A stretch of 64,000 nucleotides of DNA. It comes from Alloalcanivorax xenomutans (lineage in GTDB: Bacteria > Pseudomonadota > Gammaproteobacteria > Pseudomonadales > Alcanivoracaceae). A model generated the notes under the pieces. It was not told the origin of the DNA. It ran no database searches and saw nothing but the letters and a program-made list of their open reading frames with translations. How positions within the stretch are numbered: the stretch's first letter is position 1; each line of letters begins with the position of its first letter. Positions 1 to 8,817 of this stretch are shown piece after piece. The position numbers and the translations under genes are program-made. The stretch covers positions 62,001 to 126,000 of the forward strand of contig NZ_OBMO01000003.1 in the NCBI RefSeq assembly GCF_900217905.1, read 5' to 3'.

Positions 1-365
1 ACGCTCAGCACATCGCTGCCCCAGATGATGCGCTGGGCCTCGTTGAGTACCAGGATCAAGCCGAAGGTCAGCAGCACCTGGTAAAGGTGATCACGCCGAT
101 ACAGCGTGCCGAGAAACAGCCGCTCGATCAGCAGCCCCAACACCACCGCGACGGGCACGGCCAGCAGCAAGGCGAGCCAGAAGCTGCCGGTGCGCAAAGT
201 CAGATCATAGGCCAGATAGGCGCCGATCATATACATGGCGCCGTGGGCGAGATTGATAATGCCCATGATGCCGAAAATCAGCGTCAGCCCGCTGGCGATC
301 AGAAACAGAAGCAGGCCATATTGCAGCCCGTTGAGCAGCTGTATGGCAATGAATACGGGATCCAT
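1..365 (-). CDS. Branched-chain-type ABC transporter permease LivH (partial)
   Basis: N-terminal 121 residues of a LivH-type inner-membrane permease; the rest lies beyond the left edge. It starts MDPVFIAIQLLNGLQYG and carries the hydrophobic segment GLTLIFGIMGIINLAHGAMYM, typical of HAAT-family permeases. The minus-strand ATG lies 66 bases past the stop of a LivK-like binding protein, so the two should belong to one uptake system. Position downstream of boxCBA suggests import of benzoate or a related aromatic acid. The family assignment is firm from sequence; the substrate is inference, because these transporters also carry amino acids, amides and urea. Confidence 0.9.
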   Translation of the reverse strand, partial: MDPVFIAIQLLNGLQYGLLLFLIASGLTLIFGIMGIINLAHGAMYMIGAYLAYDLTLRTGSFWLALLLAVPVAVVLGLLIERLFLGTLYRRDHLYQVLLTFGLILVLNEAQRIIWGSDVLS

Positions 366-431
366 GAACGTTCTCCTCGGGTCGGTTGCCCGGCAGGGGC
401 GTGCCCCTGCTTCGCGGGTCGCCTGATCGAT

Positions 432-1634
432 CTACATACGGCAGCCACGGGCCGGGTCTTCCAGGGCCCGGCTGGCGACGTCGATGACCTGGTTGCGACC
501 GCCCTTGACCTGGCGGAGATAAATGTTCTGGATTGGATGGTGGGCCTTGGAGAAGGTGACCGGCCCGCGCGGGCTGTTCAGCTTGACGCTGGCCAGCGCC
601 GAGATCAGCGCGTCCCTGTCGGCGCTGTCGCCGTCGGTCTGATCCAGTGCCTGGACCAGCATCATACCGGCGTCGTAACCCTGCACCGCATAGGTATCGA
701 GCTCGCGCTCATAGGCTTTGCCATAGGCTTCTCGAAAGGTGCGATCCACATCCGAATCGAGACCGTCGGCGTAGTGCAGGGTGGTGAGGATGCCCTCGGC
801 GGCTTCGCCCTGGGCGTCCAGATTGCCGTCGGTGAGGAACCCGGAACCCAGCAGCGGCACACTGTCCTTCAAACCCACCTTGGCATAGTCGCGTACGAAG
901 CGGACCGCGCCGGCACCGGCAAAGAAAGTGTAGACCGCATCCGGCTTGATACTGGCGATATCCGTCAGATAGGGCTGAAACTGGGTTTCCGGGAACGGCA
1001 CGAGGATTTGTTTGACGATCTCACCGCCGGCTTTGGTGAAGGACTCCTCGAAGCCAGCGATATCCTCCTTGCCGCCGGCGTAGTTCCAGGTGATGGTCAC
1101 GACTTTGCGGTGTCCACGATCATAGGCCACCTTGCCCATGGGGTAGCTGTCCTGCCACATGGAAAAAGAAGTACGGAACACGTTGGGCATGCACAGTTGC
1201 CCGGTGGCCGCGCCCAGGCCGGCATTGGGGATGATCATGATGGCGCCGGTCTGCTTCGCCACTTTCAACATGCCCATGGCCACGCCGGAGTGCACCGGAC
1301 CAATGACCACATCAACCTTGTCGCCCTTGACCAGGCGGCTCATGTTCTGCGGCGCCTTGGAGGCGTCGGCCTCACTGTCGAGGACAACGTATTCCACCGG
1401 GCGCCCGCCCAGTTGATCACCGTTTTGTTTGATCGCCAGTTTCAGGCCATTGGTGATGGATTCGCCAAGGGGAGCGTAGGTGCCTGAATAGGGCAGCATC
1501 AGTCCGAGTTTTACCGGCGCTGCCTGTCCTGCCTCGTTTTGTTGCGCCAATAGGGGTTGCAACGAAGCCAACAAGAAGAGCCCCAGGCCGGTCAGCAGGT
1601 GTCGGGTGTGTTTGCGTATGCGTGTTTGTTTCAT
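432..1634 (-). CDS. ABC transporter periplasmic substrate-binding protein (LivK-like)
   Basis: 400-residue precursor with a basic N-terminus and a hydrophobic stretch (LLTGLGLFLLASLQPLLA) ending near residue 30, a Sec signal peptide. The mature part has the Peripla_BP_6 layout: VKLGLMLPYSGTYAPLGESI near the front, then VDVVIGPVHSGVAMGM and a type I periplasmic fold. The start is supported by an AGGAG-like site 7 bases upstream. It lies 76 bases after boxA in transcription order and just ahead of the livH-like gene, so it probably presents the aromatic substrate of the box pathway to the ABC importer. Relatives in other aromatic clusters bind benzoate-type acids; the ligand here is inferred from position only. 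Confidence 0.88.
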   Translation of the reverse strand: MKQTRIRKHTRHLLTGLGLFLLASLQPLLAQQNEAGQAAPVKLGLMLPYSGTYAPLGESITNGLKLAIKQNGDQLGGRPVEYVVLDSEADASKAPQNMSRLVKGDKVDVVIGPVHSGVAMGMLKVAKQTGAIMIIPNAGLGAATGQLCMPNVFRTSFSMWQDSYPMGKVAYDRGHRKVVTITWNYAGGKEDIAGFEESFTKAGGEIVKQILVPFPETQFQPYLTDIASIKPDAVYTFFAGAGAVRFVRDYAKVGLKDSVPLLGSGFLTDGNLDAQGEAAEGILTTLHYADGLDSDVDRTFREAYGKAYERELDTYAVQGYDAGMMLVQALDQTDGDSADRDALISALASVKLNSPRGPVTFSKAHHPIQNIYLRQVKGGRNQVIDVASRALEDPARGCRM

Positions 1635-1710
1635 TTTTTCTCTCCTGGCAGGCCAGTCCTGCCCGTTTTTTTGTTGTAATGCTTTGGTTTAATGGGATCC
1701 CGAGCAGACC

Positions 1711-2886
1711 CTAGTAGGTCTCCACGTGATAGCGCCCGAGGCGGACCATGTCGTCGCGTAAAACGGGCCAGTCGAGTCCGTGTTTTTCCGCGATCATATG
1801 GAGCGATTCCTCGACGCCTTGCTCCATGCCTTTCAAGCCGCAGATGTAAATGTGGGTGTGGCTGTTGCCAAGTAACTCGCCAAGCAGGTTGCCGCGCGCC
1901 TTCATCCGGTGCTGGACGTATTCCTTGTCCGCATCCGGCAGCCGGGAGAACACCAGTTCCTTGTGGATGAGACTGTCTGGCAGCTTACTGAGCGGGCCGA
2001 AATAGGGCAGCTCATTGGGAGTGCGGGCGCCGAAAAACAACACCAGCCGGCCGTTGGCGTCCGGCTGCTTGCGGCGCCGGCGTTCGGTCATGGCGCGAAA
2101 GGGCGCCGATCCGGTACCGGTACAAATCATGATGATGTTGGCGTCCGGGTGCTCGGGCATCAGGAAGCTGTCCCCGAACGGTCCCACCACTTCCACCTCG
2201 TCGCCCTTGTTCAGGTCGCAGATGAAGTTGGAGGCAACGCCGCCGTTCACGCGCTTTACCGTCAGTGACAGATTGTTGTGATTGGGGCGCTCCCCGTCGC
2301 GGGGGCTGGCGACGGAATACAGTCGCATTTTGTGCGGTTTACCGGTACCGGTCTGGCCTGGCGGCAGGATACCCACGCTTTGTCCTTCCAGTACCGGAAA
2401 GGCGGTGGCGCCGAAATCCAGCACGATATGACGGATGTCGGATTCGGTGTCTTCGGCGGTTATACGGTAATTGCCCACCACCCGGGCGCGGGCGGGCGCC
2501 GAACGGGTGAACATGTTCAACAACGGCTTGCCGGCGGAGTCCGGCGCGCGGGCGCGCACGCCGGCGTGGGCCTGGGCCAGCAGTTCGCGGACTTCGTCGT
2601 CATCGTCGGGGGTATCGCTGTCACTCAGTGCTTCGGTGTTTTCTTCCGGCAGCTCATCCCACTCGAACTGCTGCTCGGTGGTAAAGGGCTCGTTGACCAG
2701 CCTCCAGTTGTCAATGGCGCCGGTGGGGCAGGGGGCGATACAGTCCATGCAGTAGTTGCACTTGTCCGCATCCACCACATAGTTGTCTTCGTTGTGAGTG
2801 ACCGCATCGATCGGGCAGGTTTCCTCGCAGGTGTTGCAACGGATGCAGATTTCCGGATCGATAAGGTGTTGTCGCAACAAACTCAT
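1711..2886 (-). CDS. boxA: BoxA, reductase component of benzoyl-CoA 2,3-epoxidase
   Basis: 391 residues. The N-terminus carries two [4Fe-4S] motifs: cysteines 14, 17, 20 and 24 (CIRCNTCEETCP) and 43, 46, 49 and 53 (CNYCMDCIAPCP). An acidic linker leads to a ferredoxin-NADP reductase module with the FAD-binding MRLYSVASPR and the nucleotide-binding GTGSAPFRAM. This is the BoxA architecture: it takes electrons from NADPH and passes them to the di-iron epoxidase BoxB. It follows boxB by 54 bases in the boxC-boxB-boxA transcription order. AGGA lies just upstream of the ATG. Nothing is missing or truncated. Confidence 0.95.
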   Translation of the reverse strand: MSLLRQHLIDPEICIRCNTCEETCPIDAVTHNEDNYVVDADKCNYCMDCIAPCPTGAIDNWRLVNEPFTTEQQFEWDELPEENTEALSDSDTPDDDDEVRELLAQAHAGVRARAPDSAGKPLLNMFTRSAPARARVVGNYRITAEDTESDIRHIVLDFGATAFPVLEGQSVGILPPGQTGTGKPHKMRLYSVASPRDGERPNHNNLSLTVKRVNGGVASNFICDLNKGDEVEVVGPFGDSFLMPEHPDANIIMICTGTGSAPFRAMTERRRRKQPDANGRLVLFFGARTPNELPYFGPLSKLPDSLIHKELVFSRLPDADKEYVQHRMKARGNLLGELLGNSHTHIYICGLKGMEQGVEESLHMIAEKHGLDWPVLRDDMVRLGRYHVETY

Positions 2887-2940
2887 GATGTGTCCTCTCG
2901 CTCTTGCCGCGGGCGCCGCGACGCCCGCGCAGCGGCAAAG

Positions 2941-4392
2941 TCAGCCGGCCAGACGCACGTACTCGAAGTCGCCGGGTTTGTTATCAATGCCGACTTTGGG
3001 GGGCGCGATCCAACCGGCGTATTGGCCGGGTTCGGTGACTGGCCTCATCAGTGAGTCCAGGTACGCGAGATCAGAGGCGGTGGGCAACCAGGTGCCGCGA
3101 TTGGCTTCGAAGATGGACTGGTCGATAACGGCACCATCAGGGGAAACGAACAGGCCGCTGAACTCGCCGATCTGACGATTGAAGGCGATGTGAGGCAACG
3201 ACAGTTCATAATCAAAGCCGGCTTTCTTGATCAATTTGTTCCAGCGCTTCACGCCACCCTCGGCGTCCTTGACGTAGTCATCACGCAGCCGGGCATTGAT
3301 AGCGTTGAGGGCGGTTTCTTCCACCATCTTCAATTCACCGTCGACCACCTTGAGGACCGCGTAGGTGTCGTTGTGCAGTTGATGGTCATCGTCGATCCGG
3401 GTTTCCTGGTAACGGCCCTTGATACCGGCTTCATAGGCGGAAGCGGCGTTGGTGGAGACCTCGTTGCCAAACAGATCCAGCGTCACGGCAAGATGGAAAT
3501 TCATCTTGCGCTGGATCATCGGCAGGTCCATCACGCCCAGCTTGCGCACCGCCTCCACATCAGTGGGGTCGGTGATGCCGGCCTCATTCATGGCTTCGCA
3601 GGTGCGCTGGATGATGCGGGAGATACCAGACTCCCCCACGAACATGTGATGGGCTTCCTCGGTGAGCATGAAGCGGCAGGTACGCGATAGCGGATCGAAG
3701 CCGGATTGCGCCAGGGACTCCAGTTGCATCTTGCCGTCGCGGTCAGTGAAGAAGGTGAACATGAAGAACGACAACCAATCCGGAGTCTCTTCATTGAAGG
3801 CACCGAGCATGCGCGGCTTGTCCTTATCGCCGGAAGTGCGCTTGAGCAGATTTTCCGCCTCTTCGCGTCCGTCCTTGCCGAAGTATTTGTGCAGCAGATA
3901 AACCATGGCCCACAGATGACGGCCTTCTTCCACGTTGACCTGGAACAGGTTGCGAAGATCGTAGAGGGAAGGGGCGGTCTTGCCGAGATGACGCTGCTGT
4001 TCCACCGAGGCAGGTTCGGTGTCGCCCTGGATGACAACCAGGCGGCGCAGCATGGCGCGGTATTCGCCGGGCACTTCCTGCCACACCGGTTCGCCCTTGT
4101 GTTTGCCGAAGGGGATAGTACGGCCTTCCTCGGCGGGCGCCAGCAGAATGCCCCAGCGGTACTCCGGCATGTTCACGTAACCGAATTCCGCCCAGCCCTT
4201 GGGATCCACGCCGACGGCGGTGCGCAGATACACTGGCGTGTCCTGGAAACCATCCGGGCCCATGTCCTTCCACCAATCGATAAAGCCGGGGTGCCAGGCT
4301 TCCAGCGCTTTGCGCAGGCGGCGATCCTCGGACAGATTGACGTTGTTGGGAATCAGATCGTCGTAGTTCACTTCCTGTTTCAAGGCGGTCAT
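2941..4392 (-). CDS. boxB: BoxB, oxygenase component of benzoyl-CoA 2,3-epoxidase
   Basis: 483 residues, about the usual family length. BoxB is a class I di-iron monooxygenase that converts benzoyl-CoA to 2,3-epoxybenzoyl-CoA using O2 and BoxA-supplied electrons. Visible family features are the ferritin-like helices with NVEEGRHLWAMVYLLHKYFG and the iron-ligand segment LTEEAHHMFVGESG. The ATG has GAGGA upstream, and only 3 bases separate it from the boxC stop, so the two are co-translated. Identification is strong because boxA and boxC flank it in the known order. Confidence 0.96.
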   Translation of the reverse strand: MTALKQEVNYDDLIPNNVNLSEDRRLRKALEAWHPGFIDWWKDMGPDGFQDTPVYLRTAVGVDPKGWAEFGYVNMPEYRWGILLAPAEEGRTIPFGKHKGEPVWQEVPGEYRAMLRRLVVIQGDTEPASVEQQRHLGKTAPSLYDLRNLFQVNVEEGRHLWAMVYLLHKYFGKDGREEAENLLKRTSGDKDKPRMLGAFNEETPDWLSFFMFTFFTDRDGKMQLESLAQSGFDPLSRTCRFMLTEEAHHMFVGESGISRIIQRTCEAMNEAGITDPTDVEAVRKLGVMDLPMIQRKMNFHLAVTLDLFGNEVSTNAASAYEAGIKGRYQETRIDDDHQLHNDTYAVLKVVDGELKMVEETALNAINARLRDDYVKDAEGGVKRWNKLIKKAGFDYELSLPHIAFNRQIGEFSGLFVSPDGAVIDQSIFEANRGTWLPTASDLAYLDSLMRPVTEPGQYAGWIAPPKVGIDNKPGDFEYVRLAG

Positions 4393-4395
4393 GGG

Positions 4396-6039
4396 TTAAA
4401 TCCTCTCGAAGTTGTAGGTGGGGCGAGAGCCGCTGCCGTACAGTTGCAGGGCGCCTTGCCGGCCGACGGCGTTGGGGCGCTGGAAGATCCAGTTTTGCCA
4501 GGCGGTGAGTCGCCCGAAGATACGGGTTTCCATGGTTTCCGGGCCGGTAAAGCGCAGGTTCGCTTCCATGCCGATCAGAGCGTCGGGGGAGAAGCTGGAT
4601 CGTTCCTCGATCAGCAGCCGCAGTTCCTCGTCCCAGTCGATGTCATCGTAGGCTTCGGTGATCAAGCCGCCGCGCAGGGCGGCCATGGCATCGAGTGGTT
4701 GTCCTTGTTGTTCACGGGCGCGCTGCACGCTTTGCGGTTCGCCGTAGAATCGGGTTTCCAGCCGGGTAAGGCCGTTGCTCATGGGGAGGGCGCCGAAGTT
4801 CATCGCACTCAGCTGCAATTTCGCGGCTGGGGTGTCGTCCTGCTCCCACTGGCCGTCGAGCATGAAGCTGCGATCGGCGCAGAACACCAGCTCGGCGAGC
4901 AAACCACTGAAGCAGCTTCCCGGCTCCACCAGGGCGAACAGGGTGCGGGAAGTCACGTCAAGACGCTTGAGAGTGCGTTTCCAGAACAGGCGGATTTCAC
5001 GCATCAGCCAGTGTTCCTGCTGCAGCAGGCTTTCGTAGCCGGCGATGCGGGGGGCGTCGCCCTGACTTTTTATCAGCCAGGTGCCCATCTCCGGCTGATT
5101 GAGGCGCAAATGCAGAATGGCGTCGTCCAGGTCACGGGCCAGCGCCAACGGCCAGAAACCGTCGCCTTGAGCCTGGGCATCCGCGACAGAGCCGGGGGCG
5201 TCCTGTTGCGGGCCGTGCACAATCAGGGTGGCGGTGCGTCGGCTGTTGTCCAACTCCACGCTGAGATGGCGGTAATGGATGCTGTGCTCGCCGATTTCAC
5301 GATTCAGCGGTGAAAAGAGCACGCCATTGGCGTTGTCCGGACGATCGGACCGCCGCGCCAGTTCCCGGGCACGGGCTGTTACCGCCTGATCGAATTGCGA
5401 GGCCGGCGCCAACTCGTCCACCAGCCGCCAGTCGAGCGCGCGCTGGCCGCGAACGCCGTCTTCCATGCTGCAGAAGATGTCGGCCCGATCCCGGCGTACC
5501 TTGCGCTTGTCGGTGACACGGGTGAGACCGCCGGTGCCCGGCAACACCGCGAGCAGAGAGACTTCCGGCAGTGACACCGTGGTGGTGCCGTCGTCGATCA
5601 GCAGAATATGGTCGGTGGCCAGGGCCAGTTCATAACCGCCGCCGGCGGCGGTGCCGTTCACCGCGCACATCCAGATCTGTCCGGATTCGGCGCTGGCTTC
5701 CTCGATGGCATTGCGGGTTTCGTTGGTGAACTTGCAGAAGTTCACCTTGTGGCCATGGCTGGCGCCGCCGAGCATGCGGATATTGGCGCCGGCGCAGAAG
5801 ATTTTTTCGTTGGCGGATGCCAGCACCACGGCTTTTACTTCCGGGTGCTCGAAACGCAGGCGCTGGACAATGTCGTTGAGTTCAATGTCCACGCCCAGGT
5901 CATAGGAGTTCATCTTTAATTGATAGCCGTCGAACAGGCCGGCGTTTTCATTCACCGCCATGGTCACATGGGCGACGGGGCCGTCGGTGGTCAGTCGCCA
6001 GTGCCGGTACTGGTCGGGGGAGGTCCGGAAGTCGATCAT
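4396..6039 (-). CDS. boxC: BoxC, 2,3-epoxybenzoyl-CoA dihydrolase
   Basis: 547 residues. BoxC belongs to the crotonase superfamily and opens the ring of epoxybenzoyl-CoA hydrolytically, giving 3,4-dehydroadipyl-CoA semialdehyde and formate. The N-terminal half has crotonase landmarks: EKIFCAGANIRML (oxyanion loop), NGTAAGGGYELALATDHI, then LAVLPGTGGLTRVTDK. The long C-terminal half is characteristic of BoxC. It is the first gene of the boxCBA unit. AGAGG lies 6 bases before the ATG, and a 161-base spacer with a conserved motif separates it from the hydrolase behind. Confidence 0.95.
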   Translation of the reverse strand: MIDFRTSPDQYRHWRLTTDGPVAHVTMAVNENAGLFDGYQLKMNSYDLGVDIELNDIVQRLRFEHPEVKAVVLASANEKIFCAGANIRMLGGASHGHKVNFCKFTNETRNAIEEASAESGQIWMCAVNGTAAGGGYELALATDHILLIDDGTTTVSLPEVSLLAVLPGTGGLTRVTDKRKVRRDRADIFCSMEDGVRGQRALDWRLVDELAPASQFDQAVTARARELARRSDRPDNANGVLFSPLNREIGEHSIHYRHLSVELDNSRRTATLIVHGPQQDAPGSVADAQAQGDGFWPLALARDLDDAILHLRLNQPEMGTWLIKSQGDAPRIAGYESLLQQEHWLMREIRLFWKRTLKRLDVTSRTLFALVEPGSCFSGLLAELVFCADRSFMLDGQWEQDDTPAAKLQLSAMNFGALPMSNGLTRLETRFYGEPQSVQRAREQQGQPLDAMAALRGGLITEAYDDIDWDEELRLLIEERSSFSPDALIGMEANLRFTGPETMETRIFGRLTAWQNWIFQRPNAVGRQGALQLYGSGSRPTYNFERI

Positions 6040-6124
6040 TTCGCTGCCTCTTCGGTTGTTGTGGGTGGCGCGGTTCCAGAGAGTCCGATGTATTCGGGAG
6101 GGTCATTATCAGACCCGAGCAAGA

Positions 6125-6146
6125 ACTATAATGCATTTTATGGGGA
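6125..6146. promoter_or_regulatory. Candidate operator/promoter element upstream of boxC
   Basis: The 161-base gap before boxC contains ACTATAATGCAT (6125-6136). The identical 12-mer occurs upstream of the benzoate-CoA ligase. Read on the plus strand it continues as TGCA-N6-GGGGA, close to the TGCA-N6-GGNTA operator reported for BzdR/BoxR-type benzoyl-CoA-responsive repressors. Read on the minus strand, the direction of boxC, it offers TATAGT as a -10 hexamer. No boxR gene is present in the window, so regulator identity is inference. Confidence 0.45.
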
Positions 6147-6200
6147 AATAATGAATTAAAATGCCATTCATGGCAAGAGGTATGATTTATAGTTCCTGAT

Positions 6201-6995
6201 TCAGGATGAAGGGGCGCCCTTCAGGGCGAGATCCGCGACAAAATGCCGGATGGTTTCCAAAGTAACTTCAGGCTGTTCGCGGTGAGGAGAATGGCCGCAG
6301 TGATCCAGCCAGACCACCTGGCAGGGCCCGGAACAACCCGCCTCAATGGCGTCCAGCTGTTTGTGGGTTCCGTACTGGTCCTGGCGCCCCTGCAGCAATA
6401 GCGAAGGGCACCGGATACCGGGAATGAACCCCTGCAGATTCCAGGCGGCGAAATCCGGATCCAGCCAAGCGTCGTTCCACCCCTGAAACGCCACATCCAC
6501 ATGACGGTGATAACGGGCCAGACCCTGACGCAGCGAGCCGCTTTGCCAGGCCTCCCGGGCGGTGCGGATGCTGTCCAGCCCCATCGGCTCGGTAAACACA
6601 TGGGGCGCCATCAGGACCAGGCCGCGTACCCTTGGATCGACCACGGCCGCCGCATTGATCAGGGCGATGGACGCGCCGTCGCTGTGGCCGACCAGCACCG
6701 CCCGCTGCACGTTGGCGGCGTCGAGTACCCGAGGCAGAATCTCGCGGGCCTCTTCGTGCATGTAGCTCAATGGACGCGGCAGAGTGACCGGATCGGAAGC
6801 GCCATAGCCGGCGCGGCTGTAGGCCAGCACACCACATCCGGTCAGTTCCGCCAGGCGCTGTGGAAACGCTTTCCACAACGCCACGCAGCCCAGCCCTTCA
6901 TGGAGCAGCACCAGGGTGGCGGCCTGATCCGGAGGAGGGCCAAACCAGGCGGCTTCCAACCGCACACCCAAGACGGTCAACGCTGTCAGCGTCAT
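6201..6995 (-). CDS. Alpha/beta-fold hydrolase of the box cluster
   Basis: 264 residues. The fold is shown by LVLLHEGLG (oxyanion region), the nucleophile elbow VGHSDGAS (serine), the acid LLLQGRQDQYG (aspartate) and the catalytic histidine in LDHCGHSPHREQP. The start codon overlaps the stop of the benzoate-CoA ligase by 4 bases (ATGA), so the two are translationally coupled. Hydrolases of this class recur in box clusters. Its substrate is not shown by the sequence; clearing a stalled CoA thioester or acting on a ring-cleavage lactone or ester are possible roles. It could also feed benzoate esters into the pathway. Confidence 0.85.
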   Translation of the reverse strand: MTLTALTVLGVRLEAAWFGPPPDQAATLVLLHEGLGCVALWKAFPQRLAELTGCGVLAYSRAGYGASDPVTLPRPLSYMHEEAREILPRVLDAANVQRAVLVGHSDGASIALINAAAVVDPRVRGLVLMAPHVFTEPMGLDSIRTAREAWQSGSLRQGLARYHRHVDVAFQGWNDAWLDPDFAAWNLQGFIPGIRCPSLLLQGRQDQYGTHKQLDAIEAGCSGPCQVVWLDHCGHSPHREQPEVTLETIRHFVADLALKGAPSS

Positions 6996-8587
6996 GCCGG
7001 CACCTGTTCCCTGGCCCGCAGTTTGAAGCGCTGGATTTTGCCGGTGGCGGTTTTCGGCAGCTCATCAACGAAATACACCCAGCGCGGGTATTTCCACAGT
7101 TCAATACGTGAGCGCACGAAGTCCTGCAGCTCCCGGCTGAATGCCTCTTTGTCGGCGACGGCGGCTTTCAACACCACATAGGCCGCCGGCTTGAGGTTTT
7201 CGGTGTCGTCGCTGCGTGCCACCACCGCCGCTTCCATGACCCCCTCGTGTTGCATCAGCGTGGACTCCACCTCGAACGGAGAGACCCAGTTGCCGCCGGA
7301 CTTGAACATGTCGTCACTGCGTCCACAGTAGTGATAGCGGCCCTGTTCATCGCGATAGTATTTGTCGCCGGTACAGGTCCATTCGCCAACGAAAGTGCGC
7401 AGGCTTTTGTCCCGCTGATTCCAGTAGCCGCTGGCGGCGCTGGGGCCTTTCACCAGCATTTCTCCGATCTCATTGGCCGTTTCGATGTCGTCGCCATTTT
7501 CATCCACCAGCTTCACTTGGTAGCCGGGTACCGGGCGGCCAGAGCAACCGTAGTGAACGTCACCGGGCTGATTGGTGAGATAGATGTGCAGCATCTCGGT
7601 GGAGCCGACGCCGTCAAGAATCGGGGAGCCGAAGCGCTTTTCCCATCGTTCGCCGGTCTCCTTCGGTAACGCCTCGCCGGCGGAAATACTGCGGCGCAAG
7701 GCCTTTGATCCGGGGTGCCGCGCCAATTCGGGATCGGCCAGCAGGGCCGCGTACAGCGTTGGGACGCCGCAAAAAATAGTCGGCTGGTGCCGCTCCATGA
7801 TGTCCAGCGCGGCCGCCGGGGTCGGGCGGCCGTCGTAAAGGATGGCGGTGGCGCCCACCGACAACGGAAATGTCATGCCGTTACCCAAACCGTAGGCGAA
7901 GAACAGTTTGGCGATGGAAAAAATACGGTCATGGGGCTGAATACCCAATACCCCCTTGCCGTACAGCTCGGCGGTCCAATACAAACTGGCGTGACGATGG
8001 GGAACGCCCTTGGGGTTGCCGGTGGAGCCGGAAGAATACAGCCAGAAGGCAATATCGTCGCAGGTTGTCGCGGCGGCGCGGCTTTCCGCGGAGGCGTTAT
8101 CGAGCAGCCCCGCCAGGGTGTCTTGGTTGGCCTCGCGGCCATTCACCACGATCACTTTTTCGAGATTGGACAGCTCCGGAATCAACTCGGCGAATTGGGC
8201 ATAAAGGGACTGCTCCACGATCAATACCTGGGCACGGCAATCGCCGAGGATGTAACGATATTGGGTCGGGGTGAGCAGGGTGTTCAGGCAGACCGGCACA
8301 ACACCGGCTTTCAACGCGCCCCAGAAACAAGCGAGGTAGTCGGCACTGTCGGACATGGCGAGCGCCACCCGGTCTTCCTGGCGTAGTCCCAGGGCACGGT
8401 ACATGGAGGCGGCCCGAGCCACCCGTTCGGCAAGGCGTGCGTAGTTCATTTCGCCATCGCGATCGATGATCGCCAGGTGTCCGGCGCGGCCTTCCCGCAA
8501 ATGGCGGTCGATGAAGTGGTCGGCGGCGTTGAAATGACGGGGCAGGGTGTCAGCGGCGGGCTCGTGCATAGCCTTGGCTTGGGTCAT
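6992..8587 (-). CDS. Benzoate-CoA ligase
   Basis: 531 residues, adenylate-forming family. Core motifs are WLYSSGSTGNPKGVPHRH (P-loop), TGDKYYRDEQGRYHYCGRSDD, MFKSGGNWVSPFEVE and the C-terminal PKTATGKIQRFKL with its catalytic lysine. The GNWVSPFEVE block and the N-terminus (FNAADHFIDRHL) are those of BadA/BclA-type benzoate-CoA ligases, the entry step to the box pathway: benzoate plus ATP plus CoA gives benzoyl-CoA. GGAGAG lies upstream of the ATG. It is the first gene of a two-gene unit with the hydrolase. Activity on hydroxy- or halobenzoates is possible but cannot be read here. Confidence 0.93.
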   Translation of the reverse strand: MTQAKAMHEPAADTLPRHFNAADHFIDRHLREGRAGHLAIIDRDGEMNYARLAERVARAASMYRALGLRQEDRVALAMSDSADYLACFWGALKAGVVPVCLNTLLTPTQYRYILGDCRAQVLIVEQSLYAQFAELIPELSNLEKVIVVNGREANQDTLAGLLDNASAESRAAATTCDDIAFWLYSSGSTGNPKGVPHRHASLYWTAELYGKGVLGIQPHDRIFSIAKLFFAYGLGNGMTFPLSVGATAILYDGRPTPAAALDIMERHQPTIFCGVPTLYAALLADPELARHPGSKALRRSISAGEALPKETGERWEKRFGSPILDGVGSTEMLHIYLTNQPGDVHYGCSGRPVPGYQVKLVDENGDDIETANEIGEMLVKGPSAASGYWNQRDKSLRTFVGEWTCTGDKYYRDEQGRYHYCGRSDDMFKSGGNWVSPFEVESTLMQHEGVMEAAVVARSDDTENLKPAAYVVLKAAVADKEAFSRELQDFVRSRIELWKYPRWVYFVDELPKTATGKIQRFKLRAREQVPA

Positions 8588-8664
8588 GTCGGCTTCTCTC
8601 CCTTGCTGTCGAGATTGTTGTGGTTATCGATTCGGTGCTAGGTACAGCCAGTACACTGACATGT

Positions 8665-8686
8665 ACTATAATGCATGATGCGGCAA
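8665..8686. promoter_or_regulatory. Candidate operator/promoter element upstream of the benzoate-CoA ligase
   Basis: Second copy of ACTATAATGCAT (8665-8676), followed on the plus strand by TGCA-N6-GGCAA. On the minus strand, the direction of the ligase, it reads ATGCATTATAGT: TATAGT can serve as a -10, with TTGCCC 16 bases upstream as a weak -35. It lies about 80 bases before the ligase start. The shared copy at boxC makes co-regulation of the two box units likely. Confidence 0.45.
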
Positions 8687-8817
8687 GGGCAAGAGGCAGG
8701 GAGGGGTAGGGTTATTGATTTATGATATGTATTTTGAAATATAGTGCGCTTTTTGAGATAAGGCCCCCAGGGAGGGAATGGCCGCCGTATCGTCGTCCCA
8801 TCCGGCGGCCAACGGCC

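Noticed and set aside
87-1487. Long plus-strand open frame opposite livH and the substrate-binding protein
   Set aside because: It crosses two minus-strand genes with clear family motifs and shows no recognisable domain.
3706-5313. 535-codon plus-strand frame opposite boxB and boxC
   Set aside because: Antisense shadow of two certain genes; no motif and no ribosome site.
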